Positions 53,079 to 61,275 are shown, counted from the first letter of the stretch. The stretch: 64,000 nucleotides of DNA from Polynucleobacter difficilis (GCF_003065365.1 NZ_CP023276.1:1798001-1862000), one strand, 5' to 3'. Notes: generated from the sequence alone by a model not told the origin. Translations and numbers: made by a program.

Positions 53079-53160
53079 GGACAAGACCGCCATCATGTTA
53101 GATTTAGTTGATAAGATGCACTTATAGAACATATATGCCCTTAATTGGATTGTATCGACA

Positions 53161-54048
53161 ATGTTTGGATTACGTAAAACCCTAGGGTCCCTGTTTAAAT
53201 CAAGCCGCACGGATGAGGCATGGTTTGACACACTGGAAGAATCACTGATTCAAAGTGATGTTGGCTTACCCACTACGGAGCGGCTGATGGAGACCCTGCG
53301 TGCCGCCGCGAAGTCAGAAAAAGCTGCTTCCCCAGAAGCCCTGCAAGCACTCCTAATTGATGCCGTTAGCGCCCTACTCTCGACTCTTGAGGCCAATCCC
53401 AATCCCCTATTTATGCAATCGGCGCATCGACCCGAGGTATGGCTCGTGGTTGGCGTAAATGGCGCCGGCAAAACGACGACAATCGGCAAGCTCTGCCACC
53501 ACTTTCAGTCGCAAGAACGTGCCGTTCTATTGGCGGCAGGCGATACCTTTCGAGCGGCAGCGCGCAATCAACTGAAAGAGTGGGCGGTGCGTAATGGTGT
53601 AGACCTGGTTAGTCAGGAAACCGGTGATGCTGCTGCTGTGGCACATGACGCCATCCACGCTGCCATTGCGCGAAAAAGTGATGTCTTAATTATTGATACG
53701 GCTGGCCGCCTAGCCACTCAAGATAACTTGATGGAAGAGCTTAAAAAGGTCAAGCGCGTGATTAGCAAGGCCTTGCCAGGAGCGCCCCATCAAATCCTCT
53801 TAGTCCTGGATGGCAATACTGGTCAAAACGGCATTAGTCAGGTAAAGGCTTTCCATGCCGCCCTAGGCCTCACAGGATTAATTGTTACGAAGCTGGATGG
53901 CACGGCCAAAGGCGGGGTGATTTGTGCCTTGGCGCAGACCTTCCAGGGGGAGGCTAAGCCCCTCATCTTTGCGCTGGGCAAAGGAGAGGGTATTCAGGAC
54001 CTGGTGCCCTTCAATGCAAAGCAGTATTCGACCGAATTATTCAACTAA
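53161..54048 (+). CDS. ftsY: FtsY, signal recognition particle receptor
   Basis: GTPase that docks ribosome-SRP complexes at the membrane. The 295-residue protein has the N domain (residues about 5-90) and G domain: GVNGAGKTTTIGKL (G1), DTFRAAARNQL, IDTAGR (G3), TKLDGTAKGG (G4/G5). The acidic A domain found in E. coli FtsY is absent; only a short amphipathic N-terminus (MFGLRKTLGSLFKSS) is left for membrane contact. It is divergent from the M16 peptidase and followed by rpoH. Confidence 0.96.
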   Translation: MFGLRKTLGSLFKSSRTDEAWFDTLEESLIQSDVGLPTTERLMETLRAAAKSEKAASPEALQALLIDAVSALLSTLEANPNPLFMQSAHRPEVWLVVGVNGAGKTTTIGKLCHHFQSQERAVLLAAGDTFRAAARNQLKEWAVRNGVDLVSQETGDAAAVAHDAIHAAIARKSDVLIIDTAGRLATQDNLMEELKKVKRVISKALPGAPHQILLVLDGNTGQNGISQVKAFHAALGLTGLIVTKLDGTAKGGVICALAQTFQGEAKPLIFALGKGEGIQDLVPFNAKQYSTELFN

Positions 54049-54076
54049 ATCAGTAAGTTATAAAATTATAAGCAAA

Positions 54077-54103
54077 TTAGCACTCTCCTAAATAGAGTGC
54101 TAA
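54077..54103 (+). promoter_or_regulatory. CIRCE operator (HrcA site) upstream of rpoH
   Basis: A perfect 9-bp inverted repeat, TTAGCACTC and GAGTGCTAA, separated by exactly 9 bases: the full CIRCE consensus, the binding site of the heat-shock repressor HrcA. It lies 39 bases before the rpoH ATG and overlaps the likely promoter. Confidence 0.93.
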
Positions 54104-54106
54104 AAT
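54077..54106 (+). promoter_or_regulatory. Likely sigma-70 promoter of rpoH
   Basis: TTAGCA (54077-54082) and TAAAAT (54101-54106) are separated by 18 bases and are built into the two arms of the CIRCE repeat. HrcA binding would therefore block RNA polymerase. This is the usual CIRCE arrangement. Confidence 0.6.
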
Positions 54107-54142
54107 GAACGTATTCTTACTACTGATAATCACAAGTTAACA

Positions 54143-55078
54143 ATGGTCCAAAAGAACATATTGAAGTCTCCTATAGCTACCGCGCCATTTTCGTATCAAG
54201 GAAGTATGAGCGCTAGCCTCAGCACATCCATGCTGCCCTCACTCGGGGTTGGCACACTGGATTCCTATATTGCGTATGTCAATCGTTTACCGATGCTCAG
54301 CGCTGCTGAAGAATTACACCTAGCACAAGAGTTTCGACGCACTGAAAGCGTTGATGCTGCGAAGGGTTTAGTGCTCTCCCACTTGCGCCTCGTCGTTTCG
54401 GTTGCGCGCCAATACTTGGGCTATGGCATTCCGCATGCCGACCTGATCCAAGAAGGCAATCTTGGTCTGATGAAGGCGGTCAAGCGCTACGACCCAACGC
54501 AAGGTGCGCGTCTGGTTTCCTATGCGATCCATTGGATCAAAGCAGAGATTCATGAATACATTTTAAAAAATTGGCGTCTGGTTAAACTAGCCACAACCAA
54601 AGCGCAGCGCAAATTATTTTTCAATCTGCGTAGTAACAAGCCCACACTGAATGCACTCAGCTCATCCGAAGTAGAGGCCTTAGCTAAAGCCTTGGATGTA
54701 AAAGGTGCAGAGGTCCGCGAGATGGAAATGCGCTTAGCCGGCGGTGATGTTGCTTTAGAAGGCGATGACTCGGACGAGGATGCTTATGCGCCGATTCAGT
54801 GGTTGGCTGACGAGAGCCAAGAGCCAACTCGCGTGATGGCAGCAAACGATGCAAGCCGTTTGCATGGCCCCCTTCTAGACGAAGCCTTAAGTGGGTTGGA
54901 CGATCGCAGCCGTGACATTGTGCAATCGCGCTGGCTTTCCATGGATGCCGAGGGCAATGGCACCAAAACATTGCATGAGTTGGCAGCAGAGTACGGCATA
55001 TCCGCAGAACGGGTACGCCAAATCGAAACAGCCGCTCTGAAAAAAATGCGCGGCCTGCTCGAAGCATCGGCAGCCTAA
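54143..55078 (+). CDS. rpoH: RpoH, heat-shock sigma factor sigma-32
   Basis: Directs RNA polymerase to heat-shock promoters. The 311-residue protein has region 2 (HLRLVVSVARQYLGYGIPHADLIQEGNLGLMKAV; VSYAIHWIKAEIHEYILKNWRLVK), the RpoH box QRKLFFNLR, and a C-terminal region 4 with the helix-turn-helix LHELAAEYGISAERVRQIE. From ATG 54143 it has about 20 extra N-terminal residues compared with E. coli; ATG 54206 with AAGGA before it is an alternative start. A perfect CIRCE site lies upstream, so HrcA likely represses it. Confidence 0.96.
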   Translation: MVQKNILKSPIATAPFSYQGSMSASLSTSMLPSLGVGTLDSYIAYVNRLPMLSAAEELHLAQEFRRTESVDAAKGLVLSHLRLVVSVARQYLGYGIPHADLIQEGNLGLMKAVKRYDPTQGARLVSYAIHWIKAEIHEYILKNWRLVKLATTKAQRKLFFNLRSNKPTLNALSSSEVEALAKALDVKGAEVREMEMRLAGGDVALEGDDSDEDAYAPIQWLADESQEPTRVMAANDASRLHGPLLDEALSGLDDRSRDIVQSRWLSMDAEGNGTKTLHELAAEYGISAERVRQIETAALKKMRGLLEASAA

Positions 55079-55091
55079 ACTAATTCTGTTT

Positions 55092-55718
55092 TTATTGCAG
55101 AATATTCTTCAAGTCATGCGCTAAGACCTCGGGTCCTTGCGCATGCTTGATGTACAGCCGCAACTGACCGTTCTGATCAAACACGTAACTTCCTGCACTA
55201 TGGTCCATCGTGTAAGAGCCCGGCTTTGATCCGGGTACTTTTTTGTAATAAATTCGAAAGTCCTTCGCCACCTTTTCAAGTCCTGCCTCATCTGCGGGAC
55301 GAAGGCCCACGAAGCGTGGATTAAATGCGGGTACGTACTGCGCCAACACACTTGCCGTATCGCGCTCAGGATCGACCGTAATAAAAATGACCTGCACCTT
55401 ATCGGCTTTGGGGCCAAGTAGTTTTAGCGCCTCATCCATCTCCGTTAAAGTGGTGGGGCACACATCGGGGCACTGTGTAAAACCAAAAAATACTACAACT
55501 ACTTTGCCTTTGTAATCAGCCATGGTTTTTGTATTGCCATTGCTATCGAGCAAACTAAAGTTATTACCAAACGCAGTGCTGCCGGTGATATCGACGTTCT
55601 TAAAGTTTGGCTTTGGACTGCACCCAAGTATGCCGGCAATCAGCAGTACTAATAAGCCCAGTCCCAATATCCTGATTGGGGCAACATTCAAAAAAGAGCG
55701 TACATTCAAACTAAACAT
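55092..55718 (-). CDS. SCO1/SenC-family copper chaperone
   Basis: Delivers copper to the CuA centre of cytochrome oxidase subunit II. The 208-residue protein has a membrane segment ending in a lipobox (VLLIAGILGC), so it is probably a lipoprotein held at the inner membrane. The thioredoxin fold carries the CxxxC copper site in GFTQCPDVCPTTLTEM and the ligand His in TMDHSAGSYVF. It is the last gene of the assembly cluster on this strand, after ctaB, which it overlaps by 8 bases. Confidence 0.93.
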   Translation of the reverse strand: MFSLNVRSFLNVAPIRILGLGLLVLLIAGILGCSPKPNFKNVDITGSTAFGNNFSLLDSNGNTKTMADYKGKVVVVFFGFTQCPDVCPTTLTEMDEALKLLGPKADKVQVIFITVDPERDTASVLAQYVPAFNPRFVGLRPADEAGLEKVAKDFRIYYKKVPGSKPGSYTMDHSAGSYVFDQNGQLRLYIKHAQGPEVLAHDLKNILQ

Positions 55719-56610
55719 AATGGTCTATCAGCAAAACAGCAAAGAGCAGAGATAAGTAGGTAATCGAATAACGAAAGGTCTTCTTGGCTAGTTGATCGCT
55801 ATACGACATATACAAGGCAATTGCATAGGCCAAGAAGATCAGACCCAAAATAACTGCACCGATCAAATAGAGCAAACCGCTCATGCCATAAATGTAGGGC
55901 AATAAGGTGGCCGCAATCAAAATCAAGGTATAGAGCAAGATATTCAATAAGGTAAAGCGCTCGCCGTGTGTTACCGGCAGCATCGGGAGCCCAGACTTTT
56001 CATAATCCTCACGGCGATACAAGGCAAGCGCCCAAAAGTGAGGGGGAGTCCAAGCAAAAATAATCAGTACCAACAACCATGCCTCAGCGGATAGCGAGTT
56101 TGTTACCGCAACCCAACCCAAGGCTGGTGGCATTGCCCCAGAGAGACCGCCAATCACAATGTTTTGCGGCGTCGCTGGCTTTAAGAGCCAGGTGTAAATC
56201 ACGGCATACCCAACAAAGGTGGCGAAAGTTAGCCACATCGTTAACGGGTTCGTGAAATACCACAGCACCACCATGCCAATGCCGCCGATGATGATCGAAA
56301 AAACAATGATGTGCGATGATGAAATTTCACCGGTGGCCGATGGCCGCCACGCAGTTCGACGCATCTTGGCATCGACCGCTTGCTCAATTAAACAATTAAC
56401 TGCAAACGCAGCGCTAGCCAGCATCCAAATGCCAATCGTTCCGCCAATGAGTATTGAGAGCGGCACCATCCCTGGAGTAGCCAAGAACATGCCGATGATG
56501 GCGCAAAAAACAGCCAGCATCGTGACCCGCGGCTTTGTTAAGACCACGTATTGACGCCATTTCGGCATCGGCCTCACTGCAGATCCAACAGCATTAGGTT
56601 GAGTACTCAT
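55711..56610 (-). CDS. ctaB: CtaB, protoheme IX farnesyltransferase (heme O synthase)
   Basis: Adds farnesyl to heme b, giving heme O. The frame is open to 56730, but the ATG at 56610 overlaps the ctaA stop (ATGA) and starts MSTQPNAVGS, giving 299 residues. About nine membrane segments are visible. The prenyl-diphosphate-binding motifs are NCLIEQAVDAKMRRT near 110 and WTPPHFWALALYRREDYEKSG further on. It acts between protoheme and CtaA in heme A synthesis. Confidence 0.95.
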   Translation of the reverse strand: MSTQPNAVGSAVRPMPKWRQYVVLTKPRVTMLAVFCAIIGMFLATPGMVPLSILIGGTIGIWMLASAAFAVNCLIEQAVDAKMRRTAWRPSATGEISSSHIIVFSIIIGGIGMVVLWYFTNPLTMWLTFATFVGYAVIYTWLLKPATPQNIVIGGLSGAMPPALGWVAVTNSLSAEAWLLVLIIFAWTPPHFWALALYRREDYEKSGLPMLPVTHGERFTLLNILLYTLILIAATLLPYIYGMSGLLYLIGAVILGLIFLAYAIALYMSYSDQLAKKTFRYSITYLSLLFAVLLIDHYV

Positions 56611-57728
56611 GCGATTCGCCCAGGGCTTACTAAATTCTCTGTCCATGAAGCCCATGCCGACATCCGGACCAGGCACAAAACAAGGGCAGCTGCGCCTGCG
56701 GTGTGCAATAAGGCAGCCACCAGCGGCCACTGAAAGACAACATTGGATATACCGGTCAGCACTTGCAATACCAGCAAGGTAACAACCGCAATAGCCCAGC
56801 GACGTAATACTGCTTGAGTGTGTCCAGCACTACGCCATGCATCCCAAGCAAAATAGCCCAATACAACCATGACCGCTATGGCAAAAACCCGGTGCGTCCA
56901 ATGGATTGTCTGCAGTGCGATGGTTGAAATCGCTCCGCCCTGTGCATCGAGCCCGAGCTCACGCCACAGGGTGAATGCATTGGCCCAATCCGTCTCAGGC
57001 CTAAAGCTGCCCATGCAGGTCGGAAAATCAGGGCATGCCAACACCGCATAATTCGTGCTAACCCAGGCACCTAAAAATACTTGCCAGAACAAAATCCCAA
57101 AACTAATAGCAAGCAGCTTGCCAGATAGCAGGGGTTTATCAGCACGGGCAGCGCTCTCCTGCCAAGGCTGCTGTGCATACCAGGTGAGGAGGGCCAATAA
57201 AATTAAAGCGAGCATTAAATGAATCGATACGATGATGGGTTGTAATTTTAGCGTCACCGTCAATGCACCAAAAGCGCCTTGCAAGCAAACCAATACCAGC
57301 AAACCGAGGCTACCGACGACGGCTTTTGTGCCCAATTCTTTTGCTTTGGCAACTGCAAGACCGACTTGCAACACAATTAATGCGCCGACGGTCATTGCTA
57401 AATAGCGGTGCAGCATTTCAATCCAGGCCTTGACTTCGGTCACAGGGCCATCCGGCATAGCCGCCTCTGCCAAACGAATCTGCTCCATTGCACGAAACGG
57501 ATTGGAGGTGCCATAACACCCTGGCCAATCTGGACAGCCCAGGCCAGAGTCGCTTAAGCGTGTAAAGGCACCGAATACGATTAAATCAAATGTGAGAAAG
57601 ACAATAGTCCAATTGAGTCGCTGAAATAGATTGAGACTTGGGCGTGAGAATAGATACGCCAGCGGTATGCCCGCAAACACGATTGCGATTGCGGCTAACT
57701 CCAGAAAGAGGACTGCGCTATCGCTCAT
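56607..57728 (-). CDS. ctaA: CtaA (COX15), heme A synthase
   Basis: Oxidises the methyl group of heme O to formyl, producing heme A for the aa3 oxidase. The 373-residue protein has about eight membrane helices with the conserved His-bearing segments: FTRLSDSGLGCPDWPGCYG, EMLHRYLA, IVSIHLMLAL, and TIHWTHRVFAI. The extracytoplasmic cysteine-containing loop ACPDFPTCMG is also present. It overlaps both neighbours (ATGA at ctaB; 4 bases at the unknown gene upstream). Confidence 0.94.
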   Translation of the reverse strand: MSDSAVLFLELAAIAIVFAGIPLAYLFSRPSLNLFQRLNWTIVFLTFDLIVFGAFTRLSDSGLGCPDWPGCYGTSNPFRAMEQIRLAEAAMPDGPVTEVKAWIEMLHRYLAMTVGALIVLQVGLAVAKAKELGTKAVVGSLGLLVLVCLQGAFGALTVTLKLQPIIVSIHLMLALILLALLTWYAQQPWQESAARADKPLLSGKLLAISFGILFWQVFLGAWVSTNYAVLACPDFPTCMGSFRPETDWANAFTLWRELGLDAQGGAISTIALQTIHWTHRVFAIAVMVVLGYFAWDAWRSAGHTQAVLRRWAIAVVTLLVLQVLTGISNVVFQWPLVAALLHTAGAAALVLCLVRMSAWASWTENLVSPGRIA

Positions 57729-58384
57729 TGAATCTTTTCACCCGCCTGGTTTACTTTGAGCAACTTCTCTAGATCCTTGCGCATTCCAGCAAATTCTTTC
57801 GGATCGGCGGTGACCGCAAATTGCATCATCTTTTCCCCAAACGGATTGAGGAGCTGAATGTCATTGCCGCCTTGTCTCGCATTGAGCCAATTGATCCACT
57901 GTGCTTTTTCTGCGGCAGCGGTAGGTGCATTCACAATAAAAAATCCAGCCGTCTGCTCATCGTATGCCCGCCTGACTTGCGGATCGACTGGCATGCCGTC
58001 GGTGACAACCCAAACCAATTGCGTACGTGGGCTTTGCTTACCGAGTGCAACGCGTACCTGACGCATTAAAAAAAGGGCTTGCAAACATGCTTCATTTTGG
58101 CTGACGCACTCAGCGGCAGGACGCGCAACGAGCAGCGTCCACTTTCCCTCTAGGGGCAGATTAAACCAGGCTGATTGCGCCTGCTCTGGAGGCGTAACCA
58201 AGCGACCGTAATTGGTTTTGCCGCCTTCTGGCTTTAAAACATAAAACGTAAAGTAGGAGGCAATCACCGGTAGCGCGCATGCAAACAAGAGCAGCAGCAT
58301 TTGAATGCGGCCACGGCGCGTTTGTGCGTTTGGTATCGGCGCCTCGTGTTGCGCCGCCGGTATCAACAGCTCTTTATCTTCCAC
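57725..58384 (-). CDS. Unknown membrane-anchored protein of the cytochrome oxidase cluster
   Basis: I do not recognise a characterised family beyond conserved neighbours of SURF1 and CtaA in betaproteobacteria. A GTG at 58384 (VEDKELLIPAAQ), 7 bases after the SURF1 stop with AAGGTAG upstream, gives 219 residues. An ATG at 58429 would overlap SURF1 by 38 bases. There is one N-terminal membrane helix (QMLLLLFACALPVIASYFTF) and a periplasmic domain with a thioredoxin-like pattern, containing ECVSQNEACLQAL but no CxxC or CxxxC. A role in oxidase assembly is inferred from position. Confidence 0.75.
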   Translation of the reverse strand: MEDKELLIPAAQHEAPIPNAQTRRGRIQMLLLLFACALPVIASYFTFYVLKPEGGKTNYGRLVTPPEQAQSAWFNLPLEGKWTLLVARPAAECVSQNEACLQALFLMRQVRVALGKQSPRTQLVWVVTDGMPVDPQVRRAYDEQTAGFFIVNAPTAAAEKAQWINWLNARQGGNDIQLLNPFGEKMMQFAVTADPKEFAGMRKDLEKLLKVNQAGEKIQ

Positions 58385-58391
58385 TATCGTT

Positions 58392-59168
58392 CTACCTTTT
58401 TGTTGTTTGGCGAATTCGCAGCAAGCCATGAATCAGCCAAAATAAGAAGGCACTCAGCGCGAGTGCAAACCACTGGAATGCATAAGCATAATGGCGTTCG
58501 ACGCCGCTTGCTGCTGCGGTCCAATTACGCATTAAGCCATCGTTTTCGGCATCACCAATTTGCTTCAAAACAAAGGGGATTTGTTGCCACCGGTGGCGCT
58601 CCGCCTCCTTGGTCAGGTCCAGATTTTGCTGTATCCGCACGGGGCTATTGCCGCCCGCTCCGCCATCACCAAGCTCAAAAACCCGGTCGGGCTGGGCAAT
58701 GCCAACTCCTTCGATACGCAACGCACCACTGGGGGTATTGATCGGCGGAAGCGCTAAGCGGTCTTCTCGATTACGAGGCCCCCAGCCGCGCTGAACCCAA
58801 ATCACAGTGTTCTCCATGCCGGCTAGCCGAAACGGCATCAGCACATAGAATCCGGACTGCCCTGAGCCTGCTTTGGTTGCTGGCGCACCCGGCTGTGGGC
58901 GGTTATCCAACCAAATCGCCTGATCGACTAAAAACGCACCTTCTACAACTAGGCGGCGATTATCAGCCTCGGCTAAAGTCCATTGGGGTTTTGTATTTAG
59001 ATCCAGCGGTGGCAGCGCAATCTGGGATGCGAGTTTTTCTGCTTTCTCAATCTTTCCAGCAGCTCGGCTCATCTGCCAAAGGCCTGCGCCAATTCCGATC
59101 GACATCACCACGACCATAGCGATGGTCGGAATGATGCGATTGCGGAGCAAGCTAGAAAGAATATTCAA
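58392..59168 (-). CDS. SURF1-family cytochrome oxidase assembly protein
   Basis: Helps insert or hold heme A in cytochrome oxidase subunit I. The 258-residue protein has the classical topology: an N-terminal membrane helix (IIPTIAMVVVMSIGIGAGLWQMSRA, ending in the WQ..R motif), a periplasmic domain with WVQRGWGPRN and HYAYAFQWFALA, and a C-terminal membrane helix (SAFLFWLIHGLLRI). It begins 15 bases from the start of the divergent DUF2909 gene. Confidence 0.92.
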   Translation of the reverse strand: MNILSSLLRNRIIPTIAMVVVMSIGIGAGLWQMSRAAGKIEKAEKLASQIALPPLDLNTKPQWTLAEADNRRLVVEGAFLVDQAIWLDNRPQPGAPATKAGSGQSGFYVLMPFRLAGMENTVIWVQRGWGPRNREDRLALPPINTPSGALRIEGVGIAQPDRVFELGDGGAGGNSPVRIQQNLDLTKEAERHRWQQIPFVLKQIGDAENDGLMRNWTAAASGVERHYAYAFQWFALALSAFLFWLIHGLLRIRQTTKR

Positions 59169-59183
59169 TGGTAGGATTCGATT

Positions 59184-59393
59184 ATGAAATGGATCATGCC
59201 TGCTGCCCTTTTACTGATTATTGCGAGCCTTGGCTCAGCTTTGTATTACATGATGAAAGACAAAGGCAATAGCTCTCGGATGGTTCACTCACTCATGCTA
59301 CGCATCGGCTTGTCCATTGCTCTTTTCTTGGGCATTTGGCTTGCTTATTCCTTAGGCTATATCCAGCCCACCGGAATCAAAATCGGCCAATAA
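59184..59393 (+). CDS. DUF2909 twin-transmembrane small protein
   Basis: A 69-residue protein with two membrane helices (MPAALLLIIASLGSALYYMM and LRIGLSIALFLGIWLAYSLG) joined by a basic loop containing DKGNSSRMVHSLMLR, as in the DUF2909 family found beside cytochrome oxidase genes. Its role is not known. It lies in the middle of the minus-strand oxidase cluster but reads the other way, between SURF1 and coxIII. A perfect inverted repeat overlaps its stop codon. Confidence 0.85.
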   Translation: MKWIMPAALLLIIASLGSALYYMMKDKGNSSRMVHSLMLRIGLSIALFLGIWLAYSLGYIQPTGIKIGQ

Positions 59394-59406
59394 ACTTGGC
59401 CGATTT
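59380..59406. terminator. Probable bidirectional terminator between DUF2909 and coxIII
   Basis: A perfect 11-bp inverted repeat, AAATCGGCCAA and TTGGCCGATTT with a 5-base loop that contains the DUF2909 stop codon. On the plus strand it is followed by TTTCGTCTT, on the minus strand by TTTTGATT. It could end the DUF2909 message and also the coxII-to-coxIII message, separating the structural oxidase genes from SURF1-ctaA-ctaB. Confidence 0.6.
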
Positions 59407-59450
59407 CGTCTTCGATTGAACTTGCCATTGCTGGCTAGCTCATCCCGTGC

Positions 59451-60305
59451 TTACATCCAGTAGATAACAACGTAGAGTCCAAGCCAAACGACGTCAACAA
59501 AGTGCCAATACCAGGACGCACCTTCAAAGGCAAAGTGGTTATCTGCGGTAAAGTCGCCACGGATGGCTCTGCGCAAGACTACGGCCAACATCAATGCGCC
59601 TAAGAAGACGTGAAATCCATGGAATCCAGTCAACATAAAGAAGGTTGAACCGTAAACGCCGGATGTTAGTTTTAGATTTAAGTCACGGTAGGCATGAATG
59701 TACTCGTACACCTGGAAGCCCAAGAAGATCGCGCCCAAAAATACAGTTGCTGCGAGGCCCCATACAGCATGCTTTTGGTTGTTCTCACGAATGGCGTGGT
59801 GCGCCCATGTCACCGTTACGCCCGAGCTCAACAAAAGCAAGGTATTAATGGTTGGAATTGGCCATGGACCCATGGTTGAAAATTGCTCTACTAGTCCTGC
59901 AGGGCCATCGTTTGGCCATACCGCTGTAAAGGTAGGCCAGAGTAATTTACTTTCAATATCGCCAAGCCAAGGCATGGAGATGCTACGCGCATAAAACAAT
60001 GCGGAGAAGAAGGCCGCAAAAAACATGATCTCCGAGAAAATAAACCAGCTCATCGACCAGCGATAGGACACATCCACGTTAATGCTATTTTGACCTGAGT
60101 TGGACTCCGAGATGGCATCACCAAACCACTTGTATAGGACGAACAGGACATACACCACGCTGGCAATCGTTAGCGGGGCGCCCCATGAATAGCCGTTCAC
60201 CAAGCCAGTCATGCCGCTTCCAAAACCCAACAGGCCAATGCTAGCCATCACGGGGTGTCTGGATAAGCCAGGAACGAAATAGTATGGGGTTGAATTAGAC
60301 GACAT
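59451..60305 (-). CDS. ctaE: Cytochrome c oxidase subunit III
   Basis: Seven-helix subunit that stabilises the aa3-type proton-pumping oxidase. The 284-residue protein has the N-terminal YYFVPGLSRHPVMASIGLLGFG, the conserved FSEIMFFAAFFSALFYAR with the glutamate, TVTWAHHAIRENN, and the C-terminal FAFEGASWYWHFVDVVWLGLY. It follows the DUF2970 gene by 30 bases. Confidence 0.96.
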   Translation of the reverse strand: MSSNSTPYYFVPGLSRHPVMASIGLLGFGSGMTGLVNGYSWGAPLTIASVVYVLFVLYKWFGDAISESNSGQNSINVDVSYRWSMSWFIFSEIMFFAAFFSALFYARSISMPWLGDIESKLLWPTFTAVWPNDGPAGLVEQFSTMGPWPIPTINTLLLLSSGVTVTWAHHAIRENNQKHAVWGLAATVFLGAIFLGFQVYEYIHAYRDLNLKLTSGVYGSTFFMLTGFHGFHVFLGALMLAVVLRRAIRGDFTADNHFAFEGASWYWHFVDVVWLGLYVVIYWM

Positions 60306-60335
60306 TGTGCTCTCTCTATTTACTCAAAATTAGTA

Positions 60336-60530
60336 TTAACTTAATACAACCATTTTTACAATCAACAACAAGGCAGCCATAAAAACAACTGCCCCCAAAA
60401 TCCCAGCAAGGATGATGTGGACAAAACTCAAGCTGGCTGCATCATCCCGTAAACCCGACTGCTTACGTACTCCTAAAAATCCCCACATCACCGCCTTCAT
60501 CGACTGCAGAAAACTGCTTTGCTTTTTCAT
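60336..60530 (-). CDS. DUF2970 small membrane protein
   Basis: A 64-residue protein with a conserved amphipathic N-terminus (SFLQSMKAVMWGFLGVRKQSG) and one membrane helix near the C-terminus (IILAGILGAVVFMAALLLIV). It matches the DUF2970 family, found in cytochrome oxidase clusters. The function is unknown. It overlaps the end of the cox11 gene by 4 bases, which points to co-translation with assembly factors. Confidence 0.86.
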   Translation of the reverse strand: MKKQSSFLQSMKAVMWGFLGVRKQSGLRDDAASLSFVHIILAGILGAVVFMAALLLIVKMVVLS

Positions 60531-61123
60531 AAGGCCGTCTTCACTGCATGTGGCGTGCTTGATCCGGCTGGCTTTATGCCTACGCCGAGCTCAAAAAAAG
60601 TATAAGACAAGGTAATTGTTTTCACGTCTTTTGGTAAATTGGGATCAATCACAAAAACCACCGGCATATCGCGCATCTGGTGGGGATTGAGGGTTTGCTG
60701 CTGAAAACAAAAACACTCTAACTTTGTAAAGAATTCGGTAGCGGCTTTAGGGGCATAGCTTGGGATCGCCTGCGCATCAACGGATCGATTCAGGTTATTC
60801 GATACCTTGTAAACAATCTCTGCCATTTCACCCGGATGTACTTCGAGGTAATTCTTGACCGGCTTAAATGAAAATGGCCCACGGCTATTAGAGTCAAACT
60901 CAATCGTGACGGTACGCGAATAGTCAACTTGGGTATTTTCTAGTTTGGTTGCCCCATGCGCACGCACACCATAATTATTTTTATTGGTCACGACGTTGAT
61001 GCCAGTGACTTCACAGAGTGCTTTATAGAGCGGTACTAAGGCGTAGCCAAAACCAAACATCAATATAGAAGCGAGCAATAGCTTCAACAAAATTTGGCGA
61101 TTGATGGTTTTGATGTTAGCCAT
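60527..61123 (-). CDS. ctaG: CtaG (Cox11), CuB assembly copper chaperone
   Basis: Delivers copper to the CuB site of oxidase subunit I. The 198-residue protein has an N-terminal membrane anchor (LLKLLLASILMFGFGYALVPLY) and a periplasmic immunoglobulin-like domain. The copper-binding motif CFCFQQQ lies in KLECFCFQQQTLNPHQMRDMP, and the cysteine of the anchor-proximal LCEVTG is conserved. It lies between the small assembly protein and DUF2970. Confidence 0.95.
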   Translation of the reverse strand: MANIKTINRQILLKLLLASILMFGFGYALVPLYKALCEVTGINVVTNKNNYGVRAHGATKLENTQVDYSRTVTIEFDSNSRGPFSFKPVKNYLEVHPGEMAEIVYKVSNNLNRSVDAQAIPSYAPKAATEFFTKLECFCFQQQTLNPHQMRDMPVVFVIDPNLPKDVKTITLSYTFFELGVGIKPAGSSTPHAVKTAL

Positions 61124-61135
61124 GATTTTTGGGCG

Positions 61136-61246
61136 TTAACCTAACATCACCCGTTTCATCACAATGCCCATAAAGAAAACAAAGGCAACGCTAAGCATAA
61201 TCAGACCCAAGCGGCGGTTACGCGCTGCCTGAGCTGATTTGTACAT
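61136..61246 (-). CDS. Cytochrome oxidase small assembly protein (36 aa)
   Basis: A very short frame in the gap between ctaD and ctaG. From ATG 61246, with AGGAAACTAAGG upstream, it encodes 36 residues: a basic N-terminus (MYKSAQAARNRRLG) and one membrane helix (LIMLSVAFVFFMGIVMKRVM). A GTG at 61267 would add seven residues. It resembles the small single-helix proteins annotated at this exact position in Burkholderiales oxidase clusters. Their role is not fully defined. Confidence 0.75.
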   Translation of the reverse strand: MYKSAQAARNRRLGLIMLSVAFVFFMGIVMKRVMLG

Positions 61247-61275
61247 GTCCTTAGTTTCCTGGGTCACAGTGTGAA

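Noticed and set aside
53079..53231. N-terminal extension of the M16 peptidase across ftsY
   Set aside because: It would overlap the start of the divergent ftsY and precedes the signal peptide; it is not a plausible start.
56611..56730. N-terminal extension of ctaB into ctaA
   Set aside because: The ATGA overlap at 56610 and the onset of family similarity favour the shorter form.
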